Of a stretch of DNA of 64,000 bases, positions 1-6,598 are shown one piece after another. The stretch's first letter is position 1, and each line of letters starts with the position of its first letter. The position numbers were made by a program, and so were the translations under genes. Source of the stretch: Parabacteroides sp. PM6-13 (GTDB lineage Bacteria; Bacteroidota; Bacteroidia; Bacteroidales; Tannerellaceae); contig NZ_JARXWF010000004.1 of assembly GCF_029892605.1 (NCBI RefSeq), positions 1 to 64,000 on the forward strand. The letters are read 5' to 3'. The notes below the pieces were generated by a model, which was not told the DNA's origin, did no database searches, and saw only the letters and a program-made list of their open reading frames with translations.

Positions 1-347
1 TTCATAATATGCATCTCCACCTTCCCCCAGTGGTTGGGATGCGGAAAGTTAAACACCACCACATCGTTATGCCGTATCCGTCGTATGCCCGGCAGACGGT
101 AGATCTCCACCTGTTCCTCATTGAGTGTGTCGAAGATATTAAACAACCGTGCCCCGGGAATCCCTTTCCATACCAACACATTATCCCCCGCCTCCAATGC
201 CGGCTCCATCGAATCGCTCGGTATCTTAAACGAGGTAAACACAAACACCTGCAAAAAGAGCCAGCCAAGCCCCGCCATCATCAACCAGAAGACCACGTCG
301 ACCAGGATATGCGCCGCTTTACGAAGGATGGGTTTGAGTGTTTTCAT
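1..347 (-). CDS. lepB: Signal peptidase I (S26 family), C-terminus cut off by window edge
   Basis: Membrane-bound serine protease that removes signal peptides from exported proteins. Reading from the ATG at 347, about 115 residues are visible. A hydrophobic helix (about residues 12-35, rich in V, F, L and W) is followed by FKIPSDSMEPAL, the box around the catalytic serine of S26 enzymes, and then by the strand region with RRIRHNDVVVFNFP. The catalytic lysine region and the C-terminus lie beyond base 1. It is on the same strand as, and about 110 bp downstream of, the NVEALA/propeller unit, separated from it by a hairpin repeat, so co-transcription is possible but not shown. Bacteroidales usually carry several lepB paralogues; the symbol denotes the family, not a specific orthologue. 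Confidence 0.85.
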   Translation of the reverse strand, partial: MKTLKPILRKAAHILVDVVFWLMMAGLGWLFLQVFVFTSFKIPSDSMEPALEAGDNVLVWKGIPGARLFNIFDTLNEEQVEIYRLPGIRRIRHNDVVVFNFPHPNHWGKVEMHIM

Positions 348-360
348 TGTTTTATTGTTT

Positions 361-456
361 ACTTTGTATGCCTTTATGTCACTTGGTGGTTCAACATAAA
401 ACCGCAATTATTCTCTTTTCTTTAAACCACGAAGCATCTCTAAGGCGCACGAAGTT
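361..456. repeat. Imperfect inverted repeat (CTTTGTGCGCCTTTGTG family), copy A
   Basis: Left arm at 361-392 (actttgtatgcctttatgtc and following) and right arm at 425-456 (ccacgaagcatctctaaggc and following) are near-complementary and would fold into a long hairpin. The right arm ends at the stop codon of the propeller gene. Other copies lie at 2172-2268 and, as a tandem triplet, at 6599-6924. All are intergenic, so this looks like a dispersed REP-like element. It may act as a transcription end or mRNA 3' stabiliser for the gene ending at 456. Confidence 0.7.
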
Positions 457-1613
457 TATTTTTTTATCTTCAGCAAAATCAAAACAGGGTTTTCTTCCTC
501 TGGTTTTTCAATTCTGTTGAAATAAGAGGTAAGTGGCTCGTTTAGGAATTGATGCCCCAATTCCAATTCTTCAACAAGTTGGTCAACTGCAATATATGTA
601 ACAAAACAATCGTCAGAAATACACTTGTTTACATTATTTAATAAAACAAATGGAGACAAGGAACCAATGTCACTTTTTGTTTTATCAGAAATAATCCAAC
701 TGTTATTTTTCACATTGTCTGCAATGTAAACTGAAAAACCATCGCTGTTGCTACCTATAGAGAACAAAAGATAATCAGAGTACATGGATACGCCCCCTAA
801 CAACCTGGTTTGTGGAAGTTTTTCATAATAGTCATAGCCGTGTCTATCCCTCATTCTCTTGTCGTCAGACATATTTATCACGTTCATTTCAACAGGAATC
901 AGACATTGTTCATTAAACGAATTTCGCGTTTTATCATAAATCATAAATGTATTTGTAAATTCATACTGATATATAAAGCCTTGCTTTGGCAAATAGTTGA
1001 ATGCAATGTTTTTCCCCATAGAAGTCTTACCTTTGTTATAAAGATCTTTAGACAATACATGGCCTTGGGTATCGATTGCATATAATAAGTAATCTTCACC
1101 GGAAGCACAGACAAGCATTCTGTCTTTGTCTAAAATAGATAAATTAAAACCGGTTATATCTATGTCAAATGAAGCGATCATATTGCCCGAAGGATCATAT
1201 TTGATTATTTTTGAAGAATTTAATACGACAATATCTCCTTCCTCCGTCACATCAAAGTCCGATAGATTCGTGTATTCCCCGGGGCCTCCCCCTTGTTTGT
1301 TTATTTGAAATAGGTATTTACCGGCATGGTCGAAGACAAGTATGTATTTACGATCACAAGATATATAGAACTGACCATTCTTCTTTACGACTTTCCCAAC
1401 CGAACGCCCCAATAATGATTCATCTAATGTCTCTAACGGAATAAACTCAACATCAAATAAATCCGCTAAATTCGTACACGCTTTGCTGTTTTGAATCGCA
1501 TCGGAGTGTATGATATGATCCGATTCTACTTTTTCACTACAACTATTCAATAATAAGCATATAAACACAAAAACTAATATCATATCGCATTTTTTAATTA
1601 AGAATGAAGGCAT
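456..1613 (-). CDS. 6-bladed beta-propeller lipoprotein (NVEALA unit 1)
   Basis: Predicted surface or periplasmic lipoprotein of the Bacteroidetes 6-bladed beta-propeller family (NHL-like repeats); function unknown. From the ATG at 1613 it has KK, a hydrophobic stretch and a lipobox (LLLNSC, Cys at about residue 25). The GGGPGEY box near residue 100 is typical of the family. The body shows repeated blade-like segments such as YILVFDHAGKYLF. Start choice is uncertain: ATGs at 1622, 1613 and 1583 are in frame. The one at 1622 lies in the loop of an intercistronic hairpin and the one at 1613 in its 3' arm, so folding could hide them. 1613 gives the best lipoprotein signal. The gene follows an NVEALA peptide gene, the same order as in unit 2, where the paralogue shares lipobox and GG-PGEY box. 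Confidence 0.85.
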   Translation of the reverse strand: MPSFLIKKCDMILVFVFICLLLNSCSEKVESDHIIHSDAIQNSKACTNLADLFDVEFIPLETLDESLLGRSVGKVVKKNGQFYISCDRKYILVFDHAGKYLFQINKQGGGPGEYTNLSDFDVTEEGDIVVLNSSKIIKYDPSGNMIASFDIDITGFNLSILDKDRMLVCASGEDYLLYAIDTQGHVLSKDLYNKGKTSMGKNIAFNYLPKQGFIYQYEFTNTFMIYDKTRNSFNEQCLIPVEMNVINMSDDKRMRDRHGYDYYEKLPQTRLLGGVSMYSDYLLFSIGSNSDGFSVYIADNVKNNSWIISDKTKSDIGSLSPFVLLNNVNKCISDDCFVTYIAVDQLVEELELGHQFLNEPLTSYFNRIEKPEEENPVLILLKIKK

Positions 1614-1639
1614 CAACGCCATTTTAAGACGTTGATGCC
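1609..1639 (-). terminator. Intercistronic hairpin between NVEALA peptide and propeller genes, unit 1
   Basis: A perfect 10-bp inverted repeat, GGCATCAACG at 1609-1618 and CGTTGATGCC at 1630-1639, with an 11-nt loop. It begins 12 bp after the NVEALA stop codon and overlaps candidate start codons of the propeller gene. On the minus strand it is followed by an AT-rich stretch but no clear T tract. It could be a leaky terminator, an RNA-processing/stability element that lets the peptide be made in excess, or a translational switch. A hairpin with an equally long stem sits at the same position in unit 2. Confidence 0.6.
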
Positions 1640-1650
1640 CATTGTTTGGA

Positions 1651-1923
1651 TTAACAATCTCTACTTACATATCCACAAGGACAAGTATTTCCATCTCCAT
1701 CTGTGAGACATACTTCTCGACTACCAGAAAAAAAACCACAACTTACATGCTTCCATTTACATGGATTTTGATTATTATTTGATGATTCGCCTGCGGCTAA
1801 TGCGTCAACGTTAGCTTGCCCTATGTCAGATAGAGAGATTTTGCTCTCATTCTGATACACATTCCATCCTGCAGCAACCGCTATCGCTGCAAACATTACA
1901 AATCCTATGATTTTCTTTTTCAT
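1651..1923 (-). CDS. NVEALA-family secreted peptide, Cys-rich (unit 1)
   Basis: 90-residue precursor of the Bacteroidetes NVEALA family (PF14055); function unknown. It begins MKKKIIGFVM, continues with a hydrophobic segment (residues 5-20) and WNVYQNESKISLSDI, then NVDALAAGE, a variant of the family signature at about residues 39-44. The C-terminal 45 residues carry six cysteines with spacing that suggests disulfides or metal binding. The first 45 residues nearly match the second NVEALA peptide (5938-6213), but the C-terminal parts are unrelated, a constant leader with a variable cargo. It is the first gene of a unit with the propeller lipoprotein, with the conserved 25-bp element 57 bp upstream of its ATG. 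Confidence 0.85.
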   Translation of the reverse strand: MKKKIIGFVMFAAIAVAAGWNVYQNESKISLSDIGQANVDALAAGESSNNNQNPCKWKHVSCGFFSGSREVCLTDGDGNTCPCGYVSRDC

Positions 1924-1979
1924 ATTTTTATATGTCTAATTTTTTATTTATATTGTTAATTCTTTTTCTCTCTACAAGC

Positions 1980-2004
1980 CACCTACTCTTCTTCTGCAGA
2001 TTGT
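1980..2004 (-). promoter_or_regulatory. 25-bp conserved element upstream of NVEALA gene 1
   Basis: The plus-strand sequence starting CACCTACTCTTCTTCTGCAG matches the element at 6261-6285 at 20 of 25 positions, and all five differences are transitions. Both copies have the same orientation and lie 48-57 bp upstream of an NVEALA start codon. This points to a shared promoter or activator site. No standard TAnnTTTG box was found between it and the ATG. Confidence 0.5.
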
Positions 2005-2018
2005 ATATAATATTTACT

Positions 2019-2123
2019 TATCTTTGCCTGACACCTCCTTCCTTTGGGAGGACAAGTCCGGGGAGAAACATCATTCGCTGCTCAAACAGCAATACTTCCG
2101 CGTATTATGAAATGTTTCTCCCC
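2019..2123 (+). other. Candidate divergent promoter with structured transcript (unit 1)
   Basis: TATCTTTG at 2019-2026 fits the Bacteroidetes -7 box. About 8 bp further on are CCTCC (2034-2038) pairing with GGAGG (2047-2051), then ACAAGTCCGGGGAG. GGGGAGAAACAT at 2060-2071 pairs perfectly with ATGTTTCTCCCC at 2112-2123, and TTTCTTT follows, which resembles a terminator. A related arrangement (TATCTTTG, CCTCC, GGAGG, GCAAGT, GGGGAG) stands at 6381-6474 upstream of the second NVEALA gene. It may be a small RNA made divergently from the peptide operon. The -33 box is not convincing (TTG only 15 bp upstream). No plausible protein is encoded. Confidence 0.35.
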
Positions 2124-2171
2124 TTTCTTTGCCTCTTGTTATTATATATCTCTTCTTTTTCTCTATTTCTT

Positions 2172-2268
2172 TACTTTGTGCGCCTTTGTGTCACTTCGTG
2201 GTGAAAACCTCCTTAAGATATATATATTTTTTAGCCACCAAGTAACACGAAGGCGCACCAAGTTTTTT
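2172..2268. repeat. Imperfect inverted repeat (CTTTGTGCGCCTTTGTG family), copy B
   Basis: Left arm 2172-2205 (tactttgtgcgcctttgtgt...) and right arm 2231-2268 (agccaccaagtaacacgaag...) are complementary with few mismatches. It is the same family as 361-456 and 6599-6924. It lies between the 3' end of the transglutaminase-like gene and the upstream region of NVEALA gene 1. The rest of the gap to 2315 is AT-rich and includes CGCTAAACGATCTTCAATT at about 2284-2302, a relative of the palindromic insert at 7078-7097. Confidence 0.65.
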
Positions 2269-2315
2269 TATCTGTTATTATGCTCGCTAAACGATCTTCA
2301 ATTAACAATTAATAA

Positions 2316-4256
2316 TTAATAATTAACCACTCTCTTCTTCCCCGTAAACACCTGCTCCTCTCCATCCATATAGAACACCTGTTCCTCTTTTCCTCGCGTA
2401 TGGTTTTGAAGCCATAACAGGGCATTGGTAGGCACATTGTCGTATATGAGACCTTTCCATGCTGTTGCCTGTTGGCGCCCCAAGCTTTTCCACCCTTCTA
2501 TTCCTGCCTGGTAATGCAGCTCATACACATCACCGGGACGAATAAAATTATCATCCGTTCGTGGCAGGATATCTATGTGGGTAAGCGAAGCGGCTTCCCC
2601 CAGATCAAACACCACCGTGGCCGACGTATCCGCCGAAGCATAATAGGTGAGCGGATCCCCGTCGCTTATATTCTGTAATAACCCGTTCTTATAGATATTC
2701 AGGGAGGGGCCTCCCGAAAGAGCAATCTTCGCGGGTGGAATCTGTCCCTCCGGCGTAAAGAAGGAGACCTCTGCCAGGTCGATACGCCGGTTATAAGGAG
2801 AGGAGAAACGGACGTAGCGGGTCTTTTCTGCCGGGTTGGGAAAATAACTTTTTACAATCTCGTTTCTGATCGAGTCTTGCAGTTGGTAGTAGAATGTTTG
2901 GTTCTGAAAATGTTTATCGACAGCCCCTTCTATTGTTCCATCGATCATGTAATTCATATACCTGTAGAGCCAATCCGCCAGGAAATACTTACGGTAGAGG
3001 TGAAGCGTTTGCCTCCGGGTCGTATCGGGCACAAACACGCGGGTGGAGTCCTCCCCGAAGAGAACCGGATAACCCGCTACGGATAACTGCTCCCCCTCGG
3101 CTGCCAACAGTTGGTAGACCAGTCCTTTCTCCACATCTTCAAATACAGCCTTTCTTCCCCGAACTTTTGCCATGGCAATAGGCATCGTACGCCATGAGGT
3201 ATGTACACCCAGATAGATATATTCATGTCCTTTTTCCGCCACCTCCACTTCGAGGCGGTTCTTTCCGCTATAACTTTCCGTCACATCGCGGAGGAACGGT
3301 GAGCGGAAGAAGGAGGGAATCCGGGGATCGGTTATAATATCTTGTGAGAGGGGTTGCAAACCATGGCATTTGCGGTAGACTTTTCCTTTTTGATAATCCG
3401 CAGGCAGACTGCGGCTCACTTCAAGGCCGGGGCTGCGGAAAGCCACGTCCCGTCCTGTCGTATCACGGATCACCACCCAGGTATGCATGCCGTTTCCTTC
3501 CGTAGGCGAAATGCGGAAGAAGTCAGCCATTGCCGGAATACCTATTGCCCGGAGAATATAGATTGAGGCATCTCTCAGATCAAGACAGCTTCCGCTGATA
3601 CAATCCAAGTAGAAGAGCGGACCGGGATTGATATATTGCACATCAGAGTTAAAGGTGATTTTCTCCGTCTGCCCGAGATAAAGGCTTAGTAGATTGGCTG
3701 CCTCGATGGGATCCGTTCCCTGATAGAGTGAGTCCAATGCCGTGGCGTACTTCTCCCGGTAGGGTTCCATCCACTCCTCCAAGGGTTCCAGACCAACGCG
3801 GTAAGGCAATAGCCACTCGGCGAACTCCTCGAAGGAGAGATGGCGGTTCCAGGGGCGTTCCTGCCAATTGCGAAAGCATTGGTCGATATGGCGGATCAGG
3901 TAATCCGCCGTGATCACCTGGGCATCATATACTTTGCGGAGGCTTTGGGTAGAGAAATCGTTTGCTGCCCGGATAATGCTGTCGGGAATATGTTCATTAT
4001 CCTTTTTCATCCACCGCATAGCCTCTTTGATCTTCTCCAGATCCTCCCCGCTATAGCTGAAGTAATAGGGCATATTCTCGATCAGGAAAACCGCAGCCCG
4101 CAGCTTGAGGCTATCGGAAGGGGAAGCAGAGTAATGATCCAAGACCTTCTCCAGTTCGGGGCGATTGGAACCGGCGGATTGGAGGGCGAGGTCTAAATTT
4201 GCTTTTTGAGAGCAAGATACTAACAAAATGAAAAAGAAGGGATAAATGTATTTCAT
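2316..4256 (-). CDS. Transglutaminase-like lipoprotein with C-terminal discoidin-like domain
   Basis: Exported lipoprotein of about 646 residues. The ATG at 4256 gives MKYIYPFFFILLVSC, a short lipoprotein signal with Cys15; a TTG nine bases upstream is less likely. The middle holds a transglutaminase-core/cysteine-protease-like triad: Cys224 in GSCLDLRD, His in GMHTWV about 35 residues later, and Asp in RDTTGRDV. Residues of about 465-640 look like an F5/8 type C (discoidin) beta-sandwich, usually carbohydrate-binding (DPLTYYASADTSATVVFDLG). Such proteins may cleave or crosslink peptides at the cell surface; the substrate is unknown. The 69-bp gap to the DUF1573 gene upstream suggests it is the last gene of NVEALA unit 2. 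Confidence 0.8.
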   Translation of the reverse strand: MKYIYPFFFILLVSCSQKANLDLALQSAGSNRPELEKVLDHYSASPSDSLKLRAAVFLIENMPYYFSYSGEDLEKIKEAMRWMKKDNEHIPDSIIRAANDFSTQSLRKVYDAQVITADYLIRHIDQCFRNWQERPWNRHLSFEEFAEWLLPYRVGLEPLEEWMEPYREKYATALDSLYQGTDPIEAANLLSLYLGQTEKITFNSDVQYINPGPLFYLDCISGSCLDLRDASIYILRAIGIPAMADFFRISPTEGNGMHTWVVIRDTTGRDVAFRSPGLEVSRSLPADYQKGKVYRKCHGLQPLSQDIITDPRIPSFFRSPFLRDVTESYSGKNRLEVEVAEKGHEYIYLGVHTSWRTMPIAMAKVRGRKAVFEDVEKGLVYQLLAAEGEQLSVAGYPVLFGEDSTRVFVPDTTRRQTLHLYRKYFLADWLYRYMNYMIDGTIEGAVDKHFQNQTFYYQLQDSIRNEIVKSYFPNPAEKTRYVRFSSPYNRRIDLAEVSFFTPEGQIPPAKIALSGGPSLNIYKNGLLQNISDGDPLTYYASADTSATVVFDLGEAASLTHIDILPRTDDNFIRPGDVYELHYQAGIEGWKSLGRQQATAWKGLIYDNVPTNALLWLQNHTRGKEEQVFYMDGEEQVFTGKKRVVNY

Positions 4257-4325
4257 TATAAACAACTTACAGGGTTTTTTACGTTGTTAATTCTAAAAAA
4301 GACATTCTGAAGTTTTTAAATCATA

Positions 4326-4769
4326 TCAATTGTTTATTTCACCTTCAAATATAACAGAATAAGGCTCTTGCTCATCTTCCAGATAAAAAGAGAATCCTCT
4401 GTTTATGTACCCTTTTGTTTCAAACACAAGCGATACGATGAAAGAGTCGACATTGTGAGGATCGATTTTATCTATATTCTTAACTACTGATACACACTCA
4501 CAGGACGTTTCTACTTTTTTGACAAATAATGTGTCAGAGGTTAAGTTTTCAAGTTTTATCGCATATTCAAAGTATGTATTATGCGAGAACGCACCAATAT
4601 CAACAAATTCGTCAAAAATGGTGATACGCCTTTGATTTTTGTTTTTTTTGATGCATGCTGTAATAGACAGTAATACGATGATTAATACTATTTTAAGAAA
4701 GCCTTTACGATGACTGGATTTGACTCTGTAGTTATATATTTCTTTATCCCGTTCTTTGTGTTTACCCAT
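4326..4769 (-). CDS. DUF1573 lipoprotein (NVEALA unit 2)
   Basis: 147-residue lipoprotein. A long basic N-terminus (residues 1-24) leads into a hydrophobic stretch ending in the lipobox LSITAC. The rest is a DUF1573 domain (Ig-like, ASH/MSP-type fold), with the signature ENLTSDTLFVKKVETSCECV and a following PHNVDSFIVSLVFETKG strand pair. Function is unknown; in Bacteroidetes it often accompanies propeller lipoproteins. The only in-frame ATG, at 4769, makes the gene overlap the propeller gene by 82 bp, unusually long. A non-ATG start nearer the signal peptide cannot be excluded. A decayed relative lies at 6932-7257. Confidence 0.75.
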   Translation of the reverse strand: MGKHKERDKEIYNYRVKSSHRKGFLKIVLIIVLLSITACIKKNKNQRRITIFDEFVDIGAFSHNTYFEYAIKLENLTSDTLFVKKVETSCECVSVVKNIDKIDPHNVDSFIVSLVFETKGYINRGFSFYLEDEQEPYSVIFEGEINN

Positions 4770-5809
4770 ACTGTGTCCTGATTGTAATAATTAGTCATGT
4801 CTGATGATTCTCTTATATAATAAGCATGATCTCCGATCACTTTATCGGGCATCAACAAATAGAGTGTGTTATCGATGTCGTTTTCAACAAATTGAGCATT
4901 CGTAACTTTATCATCTTTAACAAATAACAACCTTACTCTATTTTTATAGGTATAATTAATAAAACAATACTCACCCGCTGAACGAACACCTATAATAGTA
5001 GCATACTTTGATGCGGCGAAGTAAGTGTTATTATTATCCGTTGTCATATTTTCCACGGGCAGCCTCTTGTCACCGAAGTTGATAAAAAACTTATCAACAA
5101 TTCCTTTCGTATCGAATTGGTAGATAGTGTCATAAACAGCATAGTTAAAAAGAACCTCTTTGAAATCGACATCCACGTCGAACACTTTCCCAAAGAGAAA
5201 GTCATCCGTTGCCTCATTATAGGCGAAATACATCTCTTCAACCTGACAGGTACTATCCGTTAAAAAAAGGTTATATCCATACTCTTTTTTCATAGTGTGA
5301 TAGTCAATCCCCCGTGTGTAGAAAAGATATTTATCCCCTATGGCAGCTATTTGAGTCCCTGTCATGTCAATTTTATAGCTTGTCCTATAATGACCGTTAT
5401 GATCATAGATTAGAATCTTCTTTCCGCTTCTGTCCAATACAATCAATTCGCCTTTTTCGTTCAGGCAAAAGTCGTCTATCGCTATATATTCTCCAGGAGC
5501 TCCACCTACGTTGCCAATCGTTCTTAGAAAAGCGCCGTTCTCGTGGAAGCATAGGATTTTTTTCATTTCCTTGTCCAATATGAAGAGTAAGGAGTCCGCG
5601 ATTTCAAGTTTTGTTATCTCTTGTATCATAGAGGATTCATCGTAGTCTTCTAATACGATATATTGCAGACTATCAACAAATTCCGACAGATTTACGCTTT
5701 CATTGCCATTGAATGAAACATTGATGGTTTTTACCTCATTGTTGTGAACTGGTTTGCTATTGCAAGAGGCAAAGAAACATAAGCAAAAAATCAAAATAAA
5801 GGATATCAT
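4688..5809 (-). CDS. 6-bladed beta-propeller lipoprotein (NVEALA unit 2)
   Basis: 373-residue lipoprotein, paralogue of the gene at 456-1613. The signal is short (MISFILIFCLCFFASC, Cys16). Family features are the NLSEFVDSLQYIVLED opening strand, ILCFHENGAFL blade repeats and the GGAPGEY box near residue 100. The mature protein should be anchored in the outer or inner membrane and exposed to the periplasm or surface; the ligand is unknown. It lies 128 bp after NVEALA gene 2, with a hairpin between, and overlaps the DUF1573 gene that follows. The match in order to unit 1 supports a functional link between peptide and propeller. Confidence 0.85.
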   Translation of the reverse strand: MISFILIFCLCFFASCNSKPVHNNEVKTINVSFNGNESVNLSEFVDSLQYIVLEDYDESSMIQEITKLEIADSLLFILDKEMKKILCFHENGAFLRTIGNVGGAPGEYIAIDDFCLNEKGELIVLDRSGKKILIYDHNGHYRTSYKIDMTGTQIAAIGDKYLFYTRGIDYHTMKKEYGYNLFLTDSTCQVEEMYFAYNEATDDFLFGKVFDVDVDFKEVLFNYAVYDTIYQFDTKGIVDKFFINFGDKRLPVENMTTDNNNTYFAASKYATIIGVRSAGEYCFINYTYKNRVRLLFVKDDKVTNAQFVENDIDNTLYLLMPDKVIGDHAYYIRESSDMTNYYNQDTVWVNTKNGIKKYITTESNPVIVKAFLK

Positions 5810-5848
5810 ACTAACTGTTATTTATTATGAAAATAAACTATATAAGTA

Positions 5849-5900
5849 GGAGAAGCAGCTCATATTTCAGTTTCGTTTTCTAAAAAACGACTGCTTCTCC
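5849..5900 (-). terminator. Intercistronic hairpin between NVEALA peptide and propeller genes, unit 2
   Basis: GGAGAAGCAG at 5849-5858 and CTGCTTCTCC at 5891-5900 form a perfect 10-bp stem. A smaller stem (cgtttt/aaaacg) forms inside the loop. The element starts 37 bp after the NVEALA stop and ends 39 bp before the propeller ATG. The sequence differs from the hairpin of unit 1, but stem length and position match, so the structure appears conserved rather than the sequence. Leaky termination or mRNA-end protection would raise peptide over propeller expression. Confidence 0.6.
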
Positions 5901-5937
5901 CAATGCTTATTTTGTCGATTCTCTGTTTGAGGGTGAA

Positions 5938-6213
5938 CTAGCTATTTGCTTTTCTCCCTTGACACATTCCAGGATAGTTATCGTCGAAATCACATGCATC
6001 CAATATATATGATGATCCTGATGTATTTACGCATGTCATCTTAACAGCTCTTCCTCTCTTGAATTCTACTGCACTTTCGCAGTTTGCCAACGCTTCCACA
6101 TTCGCTAAGGCCAAATCAGAGAGTCCTATTTCTTTCTCATTCTGATACACATTCCACCCTGCCGTAATAGCTATCGCAACAACCATTACAAATCCTATGA
6201 TTTTCTTTTTCAT
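5938..6213 (-). CDS. NVEALA-family secreted peptide (unit 2)
   Basis: 91-residue precursor of the NVEALA family (PF14055). It shares MKKKIIGFVM, the hydrophobic segment, GWNVYQNE and the exact NVEALA signature (about residues 38-43) with the peptide at 1651-1923. After that the sequence is unrelated: four cysteines, one directly after the signature (ANCES), then TCVNTSGSS, DACDFDD and GMCQG. Identical leader and divergent cargo resemble a propeptide family processed at or near the signature, but no processing enzyme is proven. It is the first gene of the four-gene unit running to 2316. Confidence 0.87.
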   Translation of the reverse strand: MKKKIIGFVMVVAIAITAGWNVYQNEKEIGLSDLALANVEALANCESAVEFKRGRAVKMTCVNTSGSSYILDACDFDDNYPGMCQGRKANS

Positions 6214-6260
6214 AATCTTAATTATTAAGATGTTATTAATTTATTTCCTATCCACAACCT

Positions 6261-6285
6261 CACCTACTTTCCTTCCGCGGATTAT
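6261..6285 (-). promoter_or_regulatory. 25-bp conserved element upstream of NVEALA gene 2
   Basis: The plus-strand sequence starting CACCTACTTTCCTTCCGCGG is the partner of the element at 1980-2004 (20/25 identity, transitions only), 48 bp upstream of the NVEALA ATG. Since the surrounding intergenic DNA is poorly conserved between the units, this block is likely under selection as a promoter or regulator site. Confidence 0.5.
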
Positions 6286-6358
6286 GGGTTACGTCGTAAA
6301 CACATGTCTTACTTACTTTTAGAAAGTGTACAAGGTTTGTGTATAGGACGCCTGACTT

Positions 6359-6474
6359 TTGTCCTTTCAGCATTTCTAAGTATCTTTGCTCATAATGAGC
6401 GACCTCCTTTGCTTTACGCTTCGCTAAGCGACCGTTGGTTCTTATTAAATGGTTAGGAGGGGCAAGTGGGGGAG
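6359..6474 (+). other. Candidate divergent promoter and structured element (unit 2)
   Basis: TTG at 6359-6361, a 19-bp spacer and TATCTTTG at 6381-6388 form a good Bacteroidetes promoter pointing away from the NVEALA operon. CCTCC (6403-6407) and GGAGG (6456-6460) followed by GGCAAGT and GGGGGAG correspond to the element at 2034-2065. Here the loop is enlarged by about 40 bp that include the palindromic repeat at 6411-6430. If the element is a small RNA, this copy may be disrupted. The rest of 6214-6598 contains no supported gene. Confidence 0.35.
6411..6430. repeat. 20-bp palindrome-like repeat GCTTTACGCTTCGCTAAGCG, copy 1
   Basis: GCTTTACGCTTCGCTAAGCG (CGCTTcGCTAAGCG forms a small hairpin) occurs identically at 7078-7097, where it interrupts a DUF1573 reading frame. 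Related tails (CTAAACGATCTTCAATT, CTAAGCGATCTTCAATT) occur at about 2286-2302 and 42497-42513. It seems to be a short dispersed repeat that can insert into coding DNA. Confidence 0.6.
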
Positions 6475-6598
6475 GCTGCTTCTATCATATCAACTCTTAG
6501 AGCAGTTGCTTCTGTTCCTTCGGGAAGCGAACGTTGTTTCTCCCTTTTGCTTTTTTTAGCATCTGTCCCCTAATTTTACTTTAATTCATTCACTCTAT

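Noticed and set aside
2044-2319. 91-codon plus-strand frame upstream of NVEALA gene 1
   Set aside because: It translates the dispersed hairpin repeat and AT-rich strings; similar frames appear wherever the repeat occurs.
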